Positions 9,002 to 20,267 of a stretch of DNA of 64,000 nucleotides are shown here, piece by piece (position 1 is the stretch's first letter; each line of letters begins with the position of its first letter). The notes below the pieces were generated by a model. It saw nothing but the letters and a program-made list of their open reading frames with translations, had not been told where the DNA came from and made no database searches. The position numbers and the translations under genes are program-made. The stretch spans positions 806,001-870,000 of the forward strand of contig NZ_JAJQQS010000002.1 of assembly GCF_021228125.1 (NCBI RefSeq), in the 5' to 3' direction. This DNA comes from Streptomyces albireticuli. GTDB lineage: Bacteria > Actinomycetota > Actinomycetes > Streptomycetales > Streptomycetaceae.

Positions 9002-9172
9002 TCAGTTGTGGCCGAAGCGCTTCTGGCGGCCCTTGCGGGCCATGTCGCCCGGGGTGACCTGCTGTGCCCGCTGCTCCGCCTGAGACTCCAGCGAGGAGCT
9101 CTTGGCCTGCTGCGCCCCACGTTCCGCCACACTCTGCTTCTGTGGCGTCTTCTGGTTCTTGTTCTTGGCCAT
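9002..9172 (-). CDS. Conserved 56-residue basic hypothetical protein
   Basis: A small ORF reading MAKNKNQKTPQKQSVAERG at its start and ending in MARKGRQKRFGHN. It is rich in Lys, Gln and Arg with no hydrophobic stretch, so it is a cytoplasmic, probably disordered or nucleic-acid-binding, protein. The ATG at 9172 has GGAGG about 9 nt upstream. Its reading frame is clean and its composition is typical of small conserved Streptomyces proteins, but I cannot assign a function. It converges on dnaE and diverges from the NYN-domain gene. Confidence 0.65.
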   Translation of the reverse strand: MAKNKNQKTPQKQSVAERGAQQAKSSSLESQAEQRAQQVTPGDMARKGRQKRFGHN

Positions 9173-9426
9173 GCTGCCGTGCCTCCACCTCGGGATGACC
9201 CCCTCGGCTCACCCTCGCACGCATCTCCGAACAGTGCATTTCGGGTAATTACCGTGGGTGATAGGTGCACTTACCGTCCCGGGGCCGTATCCGCCACGCC
9301 GAAGATCCAGTTCGGACTGATAACCCCCGCACGGTCGGGCAGACTCCAAGGAAAGCCAAGGAAAACCAGGGCACGACCGTGCCGGGGGGCGACCGCACTT
9401 CTGGACTGACAGAAAGAGGGTGGAAC

Positions 9427-10743
9427 GTGGACCGCTGCGTCGTCCTGGTGGACGCCGGCTATCTGCTGGGCGCCGCCGCGAGCCTGCTGGCCGGGGAGCC
9501 CGCCCGGTCCCGCATCACCGTGGACCACGCGACCCTCATCCAAGGGCTGCGCGAACGCGCCGAGGCCGAGACCGAACAGCCCCTGCTGAGGATCTACTGG
9601 TTCGACGGCGCCCCCGACCGGGTGCCCCAGCCCGAGCACCGCCGGCTGCGCGTCATGCCCCGGGTGACCGTCCGGCTGGGCGCCCTGACCCGCAGTGACG
9701 GCCGCTGGGCGCAGAAGGGCGTCGACGCCGCCATGCACGCCGAGCTCACCGAGCTCGCCCGCAACCGCGCGTGTTCGGACATCGTCCTCGTCACCGGCGA
9801 CGGCGACCTCCTGCCGGGCCTGATGTCCGCCAAGGAACACGGCGTCGCCGTCCACCTCTGGGCCGTCCAGGCCGCCGACGGCGACTACAACCAGTCCGAG
9901 GACCTCGTCGCCGAGGCCGACGAGCGCCGCGTCCTGGACCGCACCTGGATCACCCGGGCCGTCCGGGCCAAGGAGCTCACCGGCATCTGCGCCCCGGCCC
10001 CCGCGCCCCGCCCCGAGATCGCCGCCATCCTCTCCGCACCCCTCCCGGAGACCGCCGCGGCCGCGGCGGCCGCCGCCGCGAGCCGCGCGGCCGACACCCG
10101 CCCGCCCGAGCGCAACGGCACCGCCCGCCCCCCGGCCCCCACCCCCTGCCCCGACGGCGAGCGCGGCCACCAGGAGCCCCCCGAGACCCCGGCCGCCCGC
10201 GGCGTCCCCACCCCGAAGGACCTCGCCGGCCTCGGCCGCGGCCCCGTCGGCCAGCCCGCGGCCACCGGCGGCAGTACCCCGTCCCAGAGCTCCTCGGCCT
10301 CCGGCCTGGCCCCCAACGCCACCCTGCGCTGGTCCTCCGACAAGGGCTGGGTCGAGCGCGGCGCCGGCACCGGGCTCGGGGAACCGCCCGAAACCGCCTC
10401 GCTCCCCATGCTCGCCCAGCTCACCAGCGCCGAACAGCGCTGGGCGGACCGGGAGGAGGACATCACCACCGTCGGCGGCGACCCCTTCGAGGTCGGCCAG
10501 GTCTTCGCCCGCCGCTGGACGGAGCGGCTCACCGACTCCGTCCACCTCCAGCACCTGTCCACCGAGTACCCCCGCATCCCGCACCGCATCGACGGCGAGC
10601 TGCTGCGCTACGCCGCCCGCTTCGGACTCCTCGCCCACAAGGACGACCAGATCGACGAGCACGACCGCTACGCGATCCGGGCCGGCTTCTGGCGCGAGAT
10701 CGACTCCCGCACCGCCGCCGAGCACGCCCCGGCGGGCGACTGA
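9427..10743 (+). CDS. NYN-domain protein (PIN-like putative ribonuclease)
   Basis: A 438-residue protein. Residues 1 to about 165 form a NYN (LabA/DUF88-type) domain with conserved acidic positions in LVDAGYLLG, KGVDAAMHAEL and VLVTGDGDLLPGL, the carboxylate pattern of PIN-like metal-dependent nucleases. A Pro/Ala-rich linker of roughly 120 residues follows (about 195-320), then a conserved C-terminal domain of about 100 residues (from SAEQRWADRE onward) of unknown function. The GTG start at 9427 follows an AAAGAGGG Shine-Dalgarno. It is monocistronic, with a terminator hairpin at 10811. The expected activity is RNA cleavage, by family only. A perfect palindrome, ggtaattacc, at 9244-9253 in the promoter region is a possible operator. 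Confidence 0.85.
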   Translation: MDRCVVLVDAGYLLGAAASLLAGEPARSRITVDHATLIQGLRERAEAETEQPLLRIYWFDGAPDRVPQPEHRRLRVMPRVTVRLGALTRSDGRWAQKGVDAAMHAELTELARNRACSDIVLVTGDGDLLPGLMSAKEHGVAVHLWAVQAADGDYNQSEDLVAEADERRVLDRTWITRAVRAKELTGICAPAPAPRPEIAAILSAPLPETAAAAAAAAASRAADTRPPERNGTARPPAPTPCPDGERGHQEPPETPAARGVPTPKDLAGLGRGPVGQPAATGGSTPSQSSSASGLAPNATLRWSSDKGWVERGAGTGLGEPPETASLPMLAQLTSAEQRWADREEDITTVGGDPFEVGQVFARRWTERLTDSVHLQHLSTEYPRIPHRIDGELLRYAARFGLLAHKDDQIDEHDRYAIRAGFWREIDSRTAAEHAPAGD

Positions 10744-10810
10744 CACGCGCCCGGCGCGGGACCGCCACGCCGGGCGACCTCGCGCTGTCCCCTCCCTTGT
10801 GCCCGTCGCC

Positions 10811-10846
10811 CGTCCCCTCGTCCCCGCCCCCGGGGACAAGGGGACG
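10811..10846 (+). terminator. Terminator hairpin after the NYN gene
   Basis: gtcccctcgtcccc (10812-10825) pairs with ggggacaaggggac (10832-10845) with one mismatch and a short C-rich loop, 68 bp after the stop codon. It also isolates the ABC-transporter operon downstream. Confidence 0.65.
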
Positions 10847-10926
10847 GCGGCTTTCCGGACGCCGTTCCCGGCCACGGTGTGCCCCCGGAGCAAGGCCGGA
10901 CCGCCGAGCGCGTACCCTCATAGCTC

Positions 10927-11958
10927 GTGAGGACGGGCGCGAAACAGGCGGAACGGGGCTCCCCGGGGCGGACGGCGGACGACACGGTGTGCACCGTGCG
11001 CGGCCTCGTGAAGACCTACCCCGCCGCGCGCGGGCGCCGCGGCGCGCCCGGCACCGCCGCCGTGCGGGCCAGCGACGGCATCGACCTGGACATCCGGCGC
11101 GGCGAGATCTTCGGCCTGCTCGGCCCCAACGGCGCCGGCAAGTCCACGCTCGTCCGCCAGCTCACCGGCCTGCTCCGCCCCGACGAGGGCACCGTCGACC
11201 TGCTCGGCCACGACCTCGTGCGCCACCCCGAGCGCGCCTCCCGGCTCGTCGGCTACCTCGGCCAGGAGTCCACGGCCCTCGACGAGCTGACCGTCGCCCT
11301 CGCCGCCGAGACCACCGGCCGGCTGCGCGGCCTGGACCTGCGCACCGCCCGCGCCGAGCGCGACGCCGTCATCGACGAGCTGGGCCTCGCCCCGATCGCC
11401 GGCCGCCCGCTGCGCAAGCTCTCCGGCGGCCAGCGCCGGCTCGCCTGCTTCGCCGCCACGCTCGTCGGCGACCGGCCCGTCCTCGTCCTGGACGAGCCGA
11501 CCTCCGGCATGGACCCGGTGGCCCGCCGGGCCGTCTGGGCCGCTGTCGACCGCCGGCGCGCCGAGCGCGGCGCGACGGTGCTGCTCGTCACCCACAACGT
11601 CATCGAGGCCGAGACCGTCCTCGACCGGGTCGCGGTGCTGGAGCGCGGCCGCATCATCGCCTGCGACACCCCCGCCGGCCTCAAGGAGCTCGTCGGCGAC
11701 GAGGTCCGCGTCGAGCTCGTCTGGCGGGACGAACCACCCCTGCACGTACCCGAGGTCGCGGCCCTGCGCGAGGCCGCGCAGGGCTCCGGCCGCCACTGGC
11801 TGCTGCGGCTCGCCCCCGCCGAGGCCCGCGCCGCCGTCGCCGCCGTGACCGGCGGCCCCGCCTTCGCCGCGCTGGACGACTTCACCCTCGCCACCCCGAG
11901 CCTGGAGGACGTCTACCTCGCGCTGGGCGGCCGCACGGAGGGGCTGGTGAAGGGATGA
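10927..11958 (+). CDS. ABC transporter ATP-binding protein (ABC-2 exporter type)
   Basis: A 343-residue ATPase subunit. The Walker A GPNGAGKS is at 66-73, signature LSGGQ at 165-169, Walker B VLVLDEP at 185-191 and the H-loop histidine near 223. A C-terminal extension of about 90 residues follows, as in drug/antibiotic-type (DrrA/CcmA-like) exporters. The start is GTG at 10927. The permease gene follows 50 bp downstream. The ATP-binding protein and a single permease would make a homodimeric or heterodimeric exporter; the substrate is unknown. No regulator is adjacent. Confidence 0.92.
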   Translation: MRTGAKQAERGSPGRTADDTVCTVRGLVKTYPAARGRRGAPGTAAVRASDGIDLDIRRGEIFGLLGPNGAGKSTLVRQLTGLLRPDEGTVDLLGHDLVRHPERASRLVGYLGQESTALDELTVALAAETTGRLRGLDLRTARAERDAVIDELGLAPIAGRPLRKLSGGQRRLACFAATLVGDRPVLVLDEPTSGMDPVARRAVWAAVDRRRAERGATVLLVTHNVIEAETVLDRVAVLERGRIIACDTPAGLKELVGDEVRVELVWRDEPPLHVPEVAALREAAQGSGRHWLLRLAPAEARAAVAAVTGGPAFAALDDFTLATPSLEDVYLALGGRTEGLVKG

Positions 11959-12007
11959 GCGCCCGCACCGTCAGGCGTCGGTCCGTACCGAAGAGGAGCA
12001 CCGCGGC

Positions 12008-12862
12008 GTGACTGCTGTATCCGCAGAAGCGGCACCCGGGCAGACCCGGGTCCGGGGCGGCGAACGCCGCGACCGGGCCGGCGCCGACCTGCCGTCCGGC
12101 GACGGGGCGGCCGCGCTCGCGCCGAGGGCGCGGCTGCTGCCCGCGCTCGACGCCGTCTACCGGGCCCAGCTGTCCCGGGCCCGGGTAGCGCGGATCCCGC
12201 TGCTGTTCGTGGCGACCTTCCAGTCCGTCGGCATCATGATCCTGATGCGCGGCGTCGTGGACGGCGGCGACGAGGCGCGAGCCGTGGTCGCCGGCTCCAG
12301 CGTGCTGGTCGTGGCGTTCGTCGCCCTCAACCTCCTCGCCCAGTACTTCGGGCAGCTGCGCGCGAGCGGCGGCCTCGACCACTACGCGACGCTGCCGGTG
12401 CCGCCCGCCGCCGTGGTGCTGGGCGCGGCGGGCGCGTACGCCTCCTTCACCGTGCCCGGAACGGCCGTCACCGCCGTGCTGGGCAGCGTGCTCTTCAAGC
12501 TGCCGGTGGCGCACCTGTGGGTGCTGGCCGCCGTGATCCCGCTGTCCGGTGCCGCCCTCGCCGGGCTGGGCGCCGCGCTCGGCCTGCTCGCGCCCCGGCA
12601 GGAACTGGCGACCCTGCTGGGCCAGCTGGGCATGTCGGCGGCGCTGCTGCTCGGCGTGCTGCCGGCCGCCCACATGCCCGCACCGCTCGTCCTCGCGCGC
12701 GACCTGCTGCCCTCCACCTACGGGGTGGAGGCGCTGGCCCGCAGCTTCGACACCCACCCCGACTGGCTGCTGATCGCCGCCGACCTCGGCGTGTGCGCCG
12801 CCGTCGGCGTGGTGTCCCTGGCCGTCGCCACCTGGGCGTACCGGCGGGCGGCCGTACGGTGA
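12008..12862 (+). CDS. ABC-2 type transporter permease
   Basis: A 284-residue protein with a soluble N-terminal stretch of about 50 residues and then six predicted hydrophobic helices. It matches the ABC-2 permease pattern, with the LYATLPV-like loop (HYATLPVPP) and a last helix ending in YRRAAVR. The start is GTG at 12008 with GAGGAG about 10 nt upstream. It is the membrane partner of the ATPase at 10927-11958. The next gene may be translationally coupled, since an in-frame GTG overlaps this stop codon at 12859. Confidence 0.88.
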   Translation: MTAVSAEAAPGQTRVRGGERRDRAGADLPSGDGAAALAPRARLLPALDAVYRAQLSRARVARIPLLFVATFQSVGIMILMRGVVDGGDEARAVVAGSSVLVVAFVALNLLAQYFGQLRASGGLDHYATLPVPPAAVVLGAAGAYASFTVPGTAVTAVLGSVLFKLPVAHLWVLAAVIPLSGAALAGLGAALGLLAPRQELATLLGQLGMSAALLLGVLPAAHMPAPLVLARDLLPSTYGVEALARSFDTHPDWLLIAADLGVCAAVGVVSLAVATWAYRRAAVR

Positions 12863-12921
12863 CGCGCCGCACCGGCACTCCTGCCGTCGGCGACGCGCCG
12901 GAGACCTGGCACGATGACAGG

Positions 12922-13545
12922 GTGACCGCACCCCTGACCCCGCACGACCAGCCACCGTCCGAACAGCCCGTCGGCCCCGCCGCGTACGGGCGGACCCCGG
13001 AGGAGGCCGCCGAGCGCCGCGAGGAGCTGCGGCAGGGCGCGGTCGTCGCCGCGGCGGTGGCGGTGGCCGGGCTGGCGCTGGGCGCGCTGTGGGCCTGGCT
13101 GGCCCCCCGGGTGCCGCTGATCTCGGACGGCAAGGCCGTCTACCTCAAGAGCACCGAGGGCGAGCAGGCGATCGGCGCGGACGGCACGTTCGCGCTACTG
13201 GCGCTGGGCTTCGGCGTGCTGAGCGCGGTCGTCGTCTTCCTCGTCCGCCGCAAGGGCGGGATCCCGCTGGTCGTCGGGCTGGCCGCGGGATCGCTGCTCG
13301 GCGGTCTGATCGGCTGGCGGCTGGGCATCTGGCTCGGCCCGGCCTCCGACGTGGTCGCGGCCGCGAAGTCCGCGGGCAAGGGCGTCGTCTTCGACGCCCC
13401 CCTCAAGCTGGCCGCCAAGGGCGTCCTGCTGGCCTGGCCGCTGGCGGCGATGGCCGTGCACCTCGTGCTGACCGCCGTCTTCGGCCCCCGCGACCCGGAA
13501 CCCGGACCGCAGTGGTCCGGGTCCGAGGACCTGCCGGCCGGCTAG
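12922..13545 (+). CDS. DUF2567-like integral membrane protein
   Basis: About 207 residues. A charged N-terminus (YGRTPEEAAERREEL) precedes four hydrophobic helices. A conserved extracytoplasmic patch, VYLKSTEGEQAIGADG, lies between the first two, and the layout agrees with the DUF2567 family of actinobacteria. GTG at 12922 (VTAPLTPHD) was taken as start; GTG at 12859, overlapping the permease stop, is in frame and would add 21 residues, so coupling to the ABC operon is possible. The function is unknown. Confidence 0.7.
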   Translation: MTAPLTPHDQPPSEQPVGPAAYGRTPEEAAERREELRQGAVVAAAVAVAGLALGALWAWLAPRVPLISDGKAVYLKSTEGEQAIGADGTFALLALGFGVLSAVVVFLVRRKGGIPLVVGLAAGSLLGGLIGWRLGIWLGPASDVVAAAKSAGKGVVFDAPLKLAAKGVLLAWPLAAMAVHLVLTAVFGPRDPEPGPQWSGSEDLPAG

Positions 13546-13551
13546 CCGCCG

Positions 13552-13626
13552 TCAGGCGGGCCGGCGGCCGTGGTTGGCCCTGCCCTTCCTCAGCCGCCAG
13601 CGGCGCTTACGGGTGCGCTTCGACAT
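13552..13626 (-). CDS. Large-subunit ribosomal protein bL37 (24 residues)
   Basis: A 24-codon ORF starting MSKRTRKRRW and ending ANHGRRPA. Eleven of the 24 residues are Arg or Lys, and the ANHG(R/K)RP signature matches, from memory, the tiny bL37 protein seen in mycobacterial ribosome structures. The ATG at 13626 has a very strong Shine-Dalgarno (GGGAGGGGA) 7 nt upstream, which supports real translation. It is monocistronic on the minus strand, convergent with the DUF2567-like gene. Such short genes are often missed by annotation. The identification rests on recall of the bL37 sequence. Confidence 0.8.
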   Translation of the reverse strand: MSKRTRKRRWRLRKGRANHGRRPA

Positions 13627-13720
13627 GGGGCGTCCCCTCCCTGCGGGCGCGCGGACCGCTGCCCGCACCCTTGGTCGTAGCGAAGACGGCGCCAGGAGTC
13701 CAGCCCCTCGGGCGGGGCGC

Positions 13721-14218
13721 TCAGGAGCGGGCGATCGGCGCGACCACCGCGCCGGTGAGCGCCGCGAGGTCGGCGGGGGCGAGCTCGACCTCCAGCCCCC
13801 GGCGGCCCGCCGAGACACAGACGGTGGCATGGGCGCTCGCCGAGGAGTCCAGCGCGGTCGGCAGCCGCTTGCGCTGCCCGAGCGGCGAGATGCCGCCGCG
13901 TACGTAGCCGGTGGTGCGCTCTGCCGCCGCCGGGTCGGCCATCGCCGCCCGCTTCCCGCCGACCGCCGCGGCCAGCGCCTTGAGATCGAGCGAGCCGGAG
14001 ACGGGCACGACGGCGACCGTCAGCGCGCCGTCCACCTCGGCCACCAGGGTCTTGAAGATCTGCCCGGGGTCACGGCCCAGCGCCCGCGCGGCCTCCTCGC
14101 CGTAGGAGGCGACGGCCGGATCGTGCGCGTAGGCGTGCACCGTGAAGGCCGCGCCGGCCTGCTCCAGGGCGACGATCGCCGGCGTCGAGCCGGACTGCTG
14201 CTTCTTGGACTTCTTCAC
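13721..14218 (-). CDS. ybaK: Cys-tRNA(Pro)/aminoacyl-tRNA deacylase, YbaK/EbsC type
   Basis: A 165-residue single-domain YbaK/ProRS-INS family protein that hydrolyses mischarged Cys-tRNA(Pro). Family features include HAYAHDP near the start, GRDPGQIFKTLV (with the catalytic-site Lys of the GxxxxxVxKT-type motif), VPVSGSLDLKALA and GYVRGGISPLGQ(R/K)KRLP. The start is ATG at 14218 with GGGAGG about 8 nt upstream. It lies 19 bp downstream of the LON-domain gene and is probably co-transcribed with it. Confidence 0.92.
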   Translation of the reverse strand: MKKSKKQQSGSTPAIVALEQAGAAFTVHAYAHDPAVASYGEEAARALGRDPGQIFKTLVAEVDGALTVAVVPVSGSLDLKALAAAVGGKRAAMADPAAAERTTGYVRGGISPLGQRKRLPTALDSSASAHATVCVSAGRRGLEVELAPADLAALTGAVVAPIARS

Positions 14219-14237
14219 GGGCGTCCTCCCGGTCGGC

Positions 14238-14975
14238 TCAGTTGGGGCTGGTCGGCCGCTGGGTGAGGCCGACGGCCGGCAGCGACGGGAGCTTACCGAT
14301 CAGCGCGGTCTCCGCCCGCAGCACCCTCAGCTCCTCCGCCAGCCGGCTCGCCGTGTCCGGTGCCTGGAGCAGCCGCTGCCGGGCCGGGGTGTCGAGCATC
14401 GCCGCCGCGGCGACCACGTAGGACAGCACGGACGGCTCGGCCGGCAGCTCCGCCCGGCCCGCCAGGGTGCTCTCCGCCGCCCCCGCCAGCCGCTTCTGGT
14501 ACGCGCGGAACGCCCGGACGACCCCGGAGGCGAGCGCGCCCGCGCCCTCGCCCCGCTCCTCCTCCAGATACTCCACCTCACCCGTCAGATACGGGCCCGA
14601 GGTGTCGAGGGACAGCAGCCGGAAGCGGGTGGTGCCGGTGGCGAGGACCTCGTACGTGCCGTCCGGCCGCTCCCGGACGGTGGCCGCGTCGGCGGCGCAC
14701 CCCACGGAGTAGAAGGACGCGAGCGGGTCGGCGCCGAAGCCGGACGCGGGACCGGGCTCCGGGAGGGAGCCCGTCGGCAGCCCCGGGAGGGTGGGCGCGA
14801 CCTCGTGGCCGTCGCGGATGGCGACGACGCCGAAGCGGCGGGGTTCCTCCTCGGGCAGCGCGTCCAGGTCGCGCATCATCGCGCGGTAGCGCTGCTCGAA
14901 GACGTTCAGGGGCAGGAGGAGGCCCGGGAACAGCACCGAGTTCAGCGGGAAGATCGGAAGGCGCGCGGTGGTCAC
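14238..14975 (-). CDS. LON substrate-binding (N-terminal Lon-like) domain protein
   Basis: A 245-residue protein made only of the Lon N-terminal domain, with LPIFPLNSVLFPG at the start, NVFEQRYRAM and GCAA further on, and an alpha-helical C-terminal half. It has no AAA+ or protease domain. Such stand-alone proteins are widespread, and their role (adaptor, substrate recognition) is not settled. GTG at 14975 was chosen because it places LPIFPL at residue 6, the family norm; a longer frame to 15065 would run into the repeat element. The Shine-Dalgarno is weak. YbaK follows 19 bp downstream. Confidence 0.85.
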   Translation of the reverse strand: MTTARLPIFPLNSVLFPGLLLPLNVFEQRYRAMMRDLDALPEEEPRRFGVVAIRDGHEVAPTLPGLPTGSLPEPGPASGFGADPLASFYSVGCAADAATVRERPDGTYEVLATGTTRFRLLSLDTSGPYLTGEVEYLEEERGEGAGALASGVVRAFRAYQKRLAGAAESTLAGRAELPAEPSVLSYVVAAAAMLDTPARQRLLQAPDTASRLAEELRVLRAETALIGKLPSLPAVGLTQRPTSPN

Positions 14976-15060
14976 AGCGGGTAAGCCTAATGGCCTGGGC
15001 GGCCGGCCGGTTCGGAGTTTCCGTTCCGGCGGCCGGGGGTGCCGCTGCGCGGGGCCTTTC

Positions 15061-15243
15061 CCCACCCCGCCCCTTCCCGAACCGGGGCTCCGCCCCGGAC
15101 CCCGGTCCTCAAACGCCGGACGGGCTGAAATGTTGCCCGGAACCGGGCGAATTCAGCCCGGCCGGCGTTTGAGGCCACCGCGCGGAGCGCGGAACCGGGG
15201 GCCCGGGGGCAGGCCCCCGGTTCCGGGAAGGGGCGGGTAGGGG
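15061..15243. repeat. Dispersed palindromic intergenic element, copy A
   Basis: A GC-rich imperfect inverted repeat of about 180 bp. The left half contains cgccccttcccgaacc and cctcaaacgccggacgggc. The right half carries their counterparts gcccggccggcgtttgagg and ggttccgggaagggg. Related blocks occur near 22.8, 24.3, 48.3, 56.9 and 61.7 kb. It fills the gap between two minus-strand genes and probably folds into a long hairpin that also terminates transcription. Confidence 0.75.
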
Positions 15244-15285
15244 AAAAGGCCCCGCGCAGCGGCACCCCACCCCCCACCCCCCGCC

Positions 15286-16887
15286 TCACTGCCGCCGCAG
15301 CACCCGCGACGCCCCCGCCGCCACCGTCGTCGCCAGGATCCACCCCAGCAGGATCAGCGCGCTCACCACCCACTGCGCCGCCCCCGTCGGCCGCCACGCG
15401 TTGCCCTGGCCCAGGTCGATGACGGGCACCAGCAGGTCGAGGGCGTACAGCTCGGGGTTCCACTGCGGGCCCTCGCCGGCCTTGAGGGGCGGCACCGGGC
15501 GCCAGGTGAAATAGACGGCCGCGGCCGCCCAGAGGACCGCCATCCACACGGCCGCCCGCCCCGGGCGGTAGCCGTACGCGACCGTCCAGTCCTGGAGGTA
15601 GCCCCACGTCTTGCCGGCCAGCGGCAGCGTCTCGCGGCGGCGCCGCTGCTTGGCGAGCTGCACCGCCCGGGCGTCCGCGTCCTCGCCGCTGTCGCGCAGG
15701 ACGCCCGCCAGCCGTTCGTAGGGCTCGGGGGCGTACTCCGGGGTGGCGGCGGCCACCCACTCCAGCCGGGTGGCGAGCGGGAAGTGGCCCAGCGGTATCA
15801 GGTTCTCGTAGAAGAAGCCGGCCATGACCAGGCCGCCCGGCCCCGGCCAGCTGTCGGCCCGGTCGACGAGGTTGACGACCCGCGCCCCCGACAGCACCAC
15901 CCGCCCCCGCGCGAGCCACTCCCCGAGGAAGCGCAGCTCGGGCGTCTGCACCCGGCGCAGCGACAGCTCCTGATCCGCCTCCATCGAGAACCGGGCCTGG
16001 CTGAGGTCCACCGCGTCGCCGAACCGGCCGTCGTCCAGCCGGGCGCCGCCCTGGCACTGGAAGTGCTGCACCCGGGTGCCCTGCTCGGGGGTGTTGGTGA
16101 CGCCGTACGGGGGAGTGGCGCCGGAGGCGAAGGCGGTGCCGCTGATCCAGGCGCCCGTCAGATACAGGGTCCGCTCCACCGTCAGCTGCGGGGCGTTCAG
16201 CGCGCGCCGGCCGTAGGGATTGCTGAGCGTGCTGCCGCGCAGGCTCAGCGAGGCCCCTATCTGCGCGCCGCGCATGCTCAGCTCGCCGTAAGAGCGCATC
16301 ATCTCGGCCTGGAGGTCCTGCCCGACGCTCATCCCGTCGGCCGCCACCGAGACCCCCCGCCGGTCCCGGCGCACCACCAGCTGGTTGAGCAGCAGGTCCG
16401 TGCCGATCTGGGCGTCCGTCAGCCGGATCCCGGTCTGCACCACACAGCGCGGCAGGTGCAGATCGCCCTCCGTCCGCAGCCGGGCGGCCTCCAGCCGGGG
16501 CAGGGCGCAGCCGACCAGCCGCAGGGTGGTGAAGTGGCTCTCCGGCAGCAGGACCTGGTGGTCGAAGCGGCAGTTGTGCAGCTCCACGTACGGCACGACC
16601 GTGCCGCCGGACAGGTCGAGGGTGCCGGTGATCCGCGCGCCGTTGAGCTTGAGGGCCGAGACCCGGCCCGGCCGGGCGGGCGGCCCCTCCAGCAGCAGCA
16701 GCGCCACCACCTGGGCGCGCACGCTCCGCTCCGGGCCCCACGGGTGCGGGCCGCCCGGGTCGTTCCGCTCGGGCTCGGGGGCGCGCAGATCGTGGGTGCT
16801 GCCGGTGCGGAACGCCTGCCACATGCCCCACTCGGCGGTGGTCAGATCCAGGCCGGCGGGCGGCTCCCCGCCCTGAAACTCGGTCAC
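15286..16887 (-). CDS. Predicted repeat-rich cytoplasmic domain with C-terminal membrane helices
   Basis: A 533-residue protein. After a helical N-terminus (about 1-75), residues 80-370 form a series of about 20-residue beta-rich repeats with a pattern such as LKLNGARITGTLDLSG and LSMRGAQIGASLSLRG, like pentapeptide-type or other right-handed beta-helix proteins. The C-terminus (about 440-533) has two hydrophobic helices flanking a region that begins WNPELYALDLL. The GTG at 16887 has GGGAGGGGG about 7 nt upstream. Long homologues in Streptomyces are sometimes called oxidoreductase, but I see no cofactor motif. The function is unknown; a membrane-tethered scaffold is a guess. It diverges from hisD. 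Confidence 0.75.
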   Translation of the reverse strand: MTEFQGGEPPAGLDLTTAEWGMWQAFRTGSTHDLRAPEPERNDPGGPHPWGPERSVRAQVVALLLLEGPPARPGRVSALKLNGARITGTLDLSGGTVVPYVELHNCRFDHQVLLPESHFTTLRLVGCALPRLEAARLRTEGDLHLPRCVVQTGIRLTDAQIGTDLLLNQLVVRRDRRGVSVAADGMSVGQDLQAEMMRSYGELSMRGAQIGASLSLRGSTLSNPYGRRALNAPQLTVERTLYLTGAWISGTAFASGATPPYGVTNTPEQGTRVQHFQCQGGARLDDGRFGDAVDLSQARFSMEADQELSLRRVQTPELRFLGEWLARGRVVLSGARVVNLVDRADSWPGPGGLVMAGFFYENLIPLGHFPLATRLEWVAAATPEYAPEPYERLAGVLRDSGEDADARAVQLAKQRRRRETLPLAGKTWGYLQDWTVAYGYRPGRAAVWMAVLWAAAAVYFTWRPVPPLKAGEGPQWNPELYALDLLVPVIDLGQGNAWRPTGAAQWVVSALILLGWILATTVAAGASRVLRRQ

Positions 16888-17051
16888 GGACCGTACCCCC
16901 TCCCGTCCCGTCAACCCCTCGATACCATCCTCATTCCCTTTAATGTGACCGATTGAACACCGACAGTGAGAAGCGGATGTCACTCGTTGGTACGTATCAC
17001 TGGGTGGTACGCGGAGCCGTGCGCCGGGACGGGTCTGAGACAATTGGCGGT

Positions 17052-20099
<3,048 letters not shown>

Positions 20100-20103
<4 letters not shown>

Positions 20104-20267
20104 ACGGCCTCTCCACCACCCTGATCGTCGTCGGCCTCTTCCTGGTCGGCGGCATCATCTCCTTCGCCAAGCAGGGCATGCCCAAGAGCGTCATCGTGCT
20201 GCTCGGCATAGGCGCCGCCATGTGCCTGACCGCCGGTGCGCTGCGCGTCGAGGGGCTGTGGTCATGA
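20100..20267 (+). CDS. Small two-helix membrane protein in the his operon
   Basis: A 55-residue protein starting with GTG at 20100, overlapping the hisB stop by 4 nt, and its own stop overlaps the hisH start by 4 nt. Two hydrophobic helices ([15 protein letters not shown] and a second around [15 protein letters not shown]) flank a short basic loop KQGMPKS. No catalytic motif or family name is recognised. Tight coupling on both sides supports a real, translated gene. Its link to histidine synthesis is unknown. Confidence 0.75.

Noticed and set aside
10744..10926. tRNA or small RNA gene in the gap before the ABC operon
   Set aside because: Only a rho-independent-type hairpin is present; no T-loop, anticodon or other RNA signature was found.
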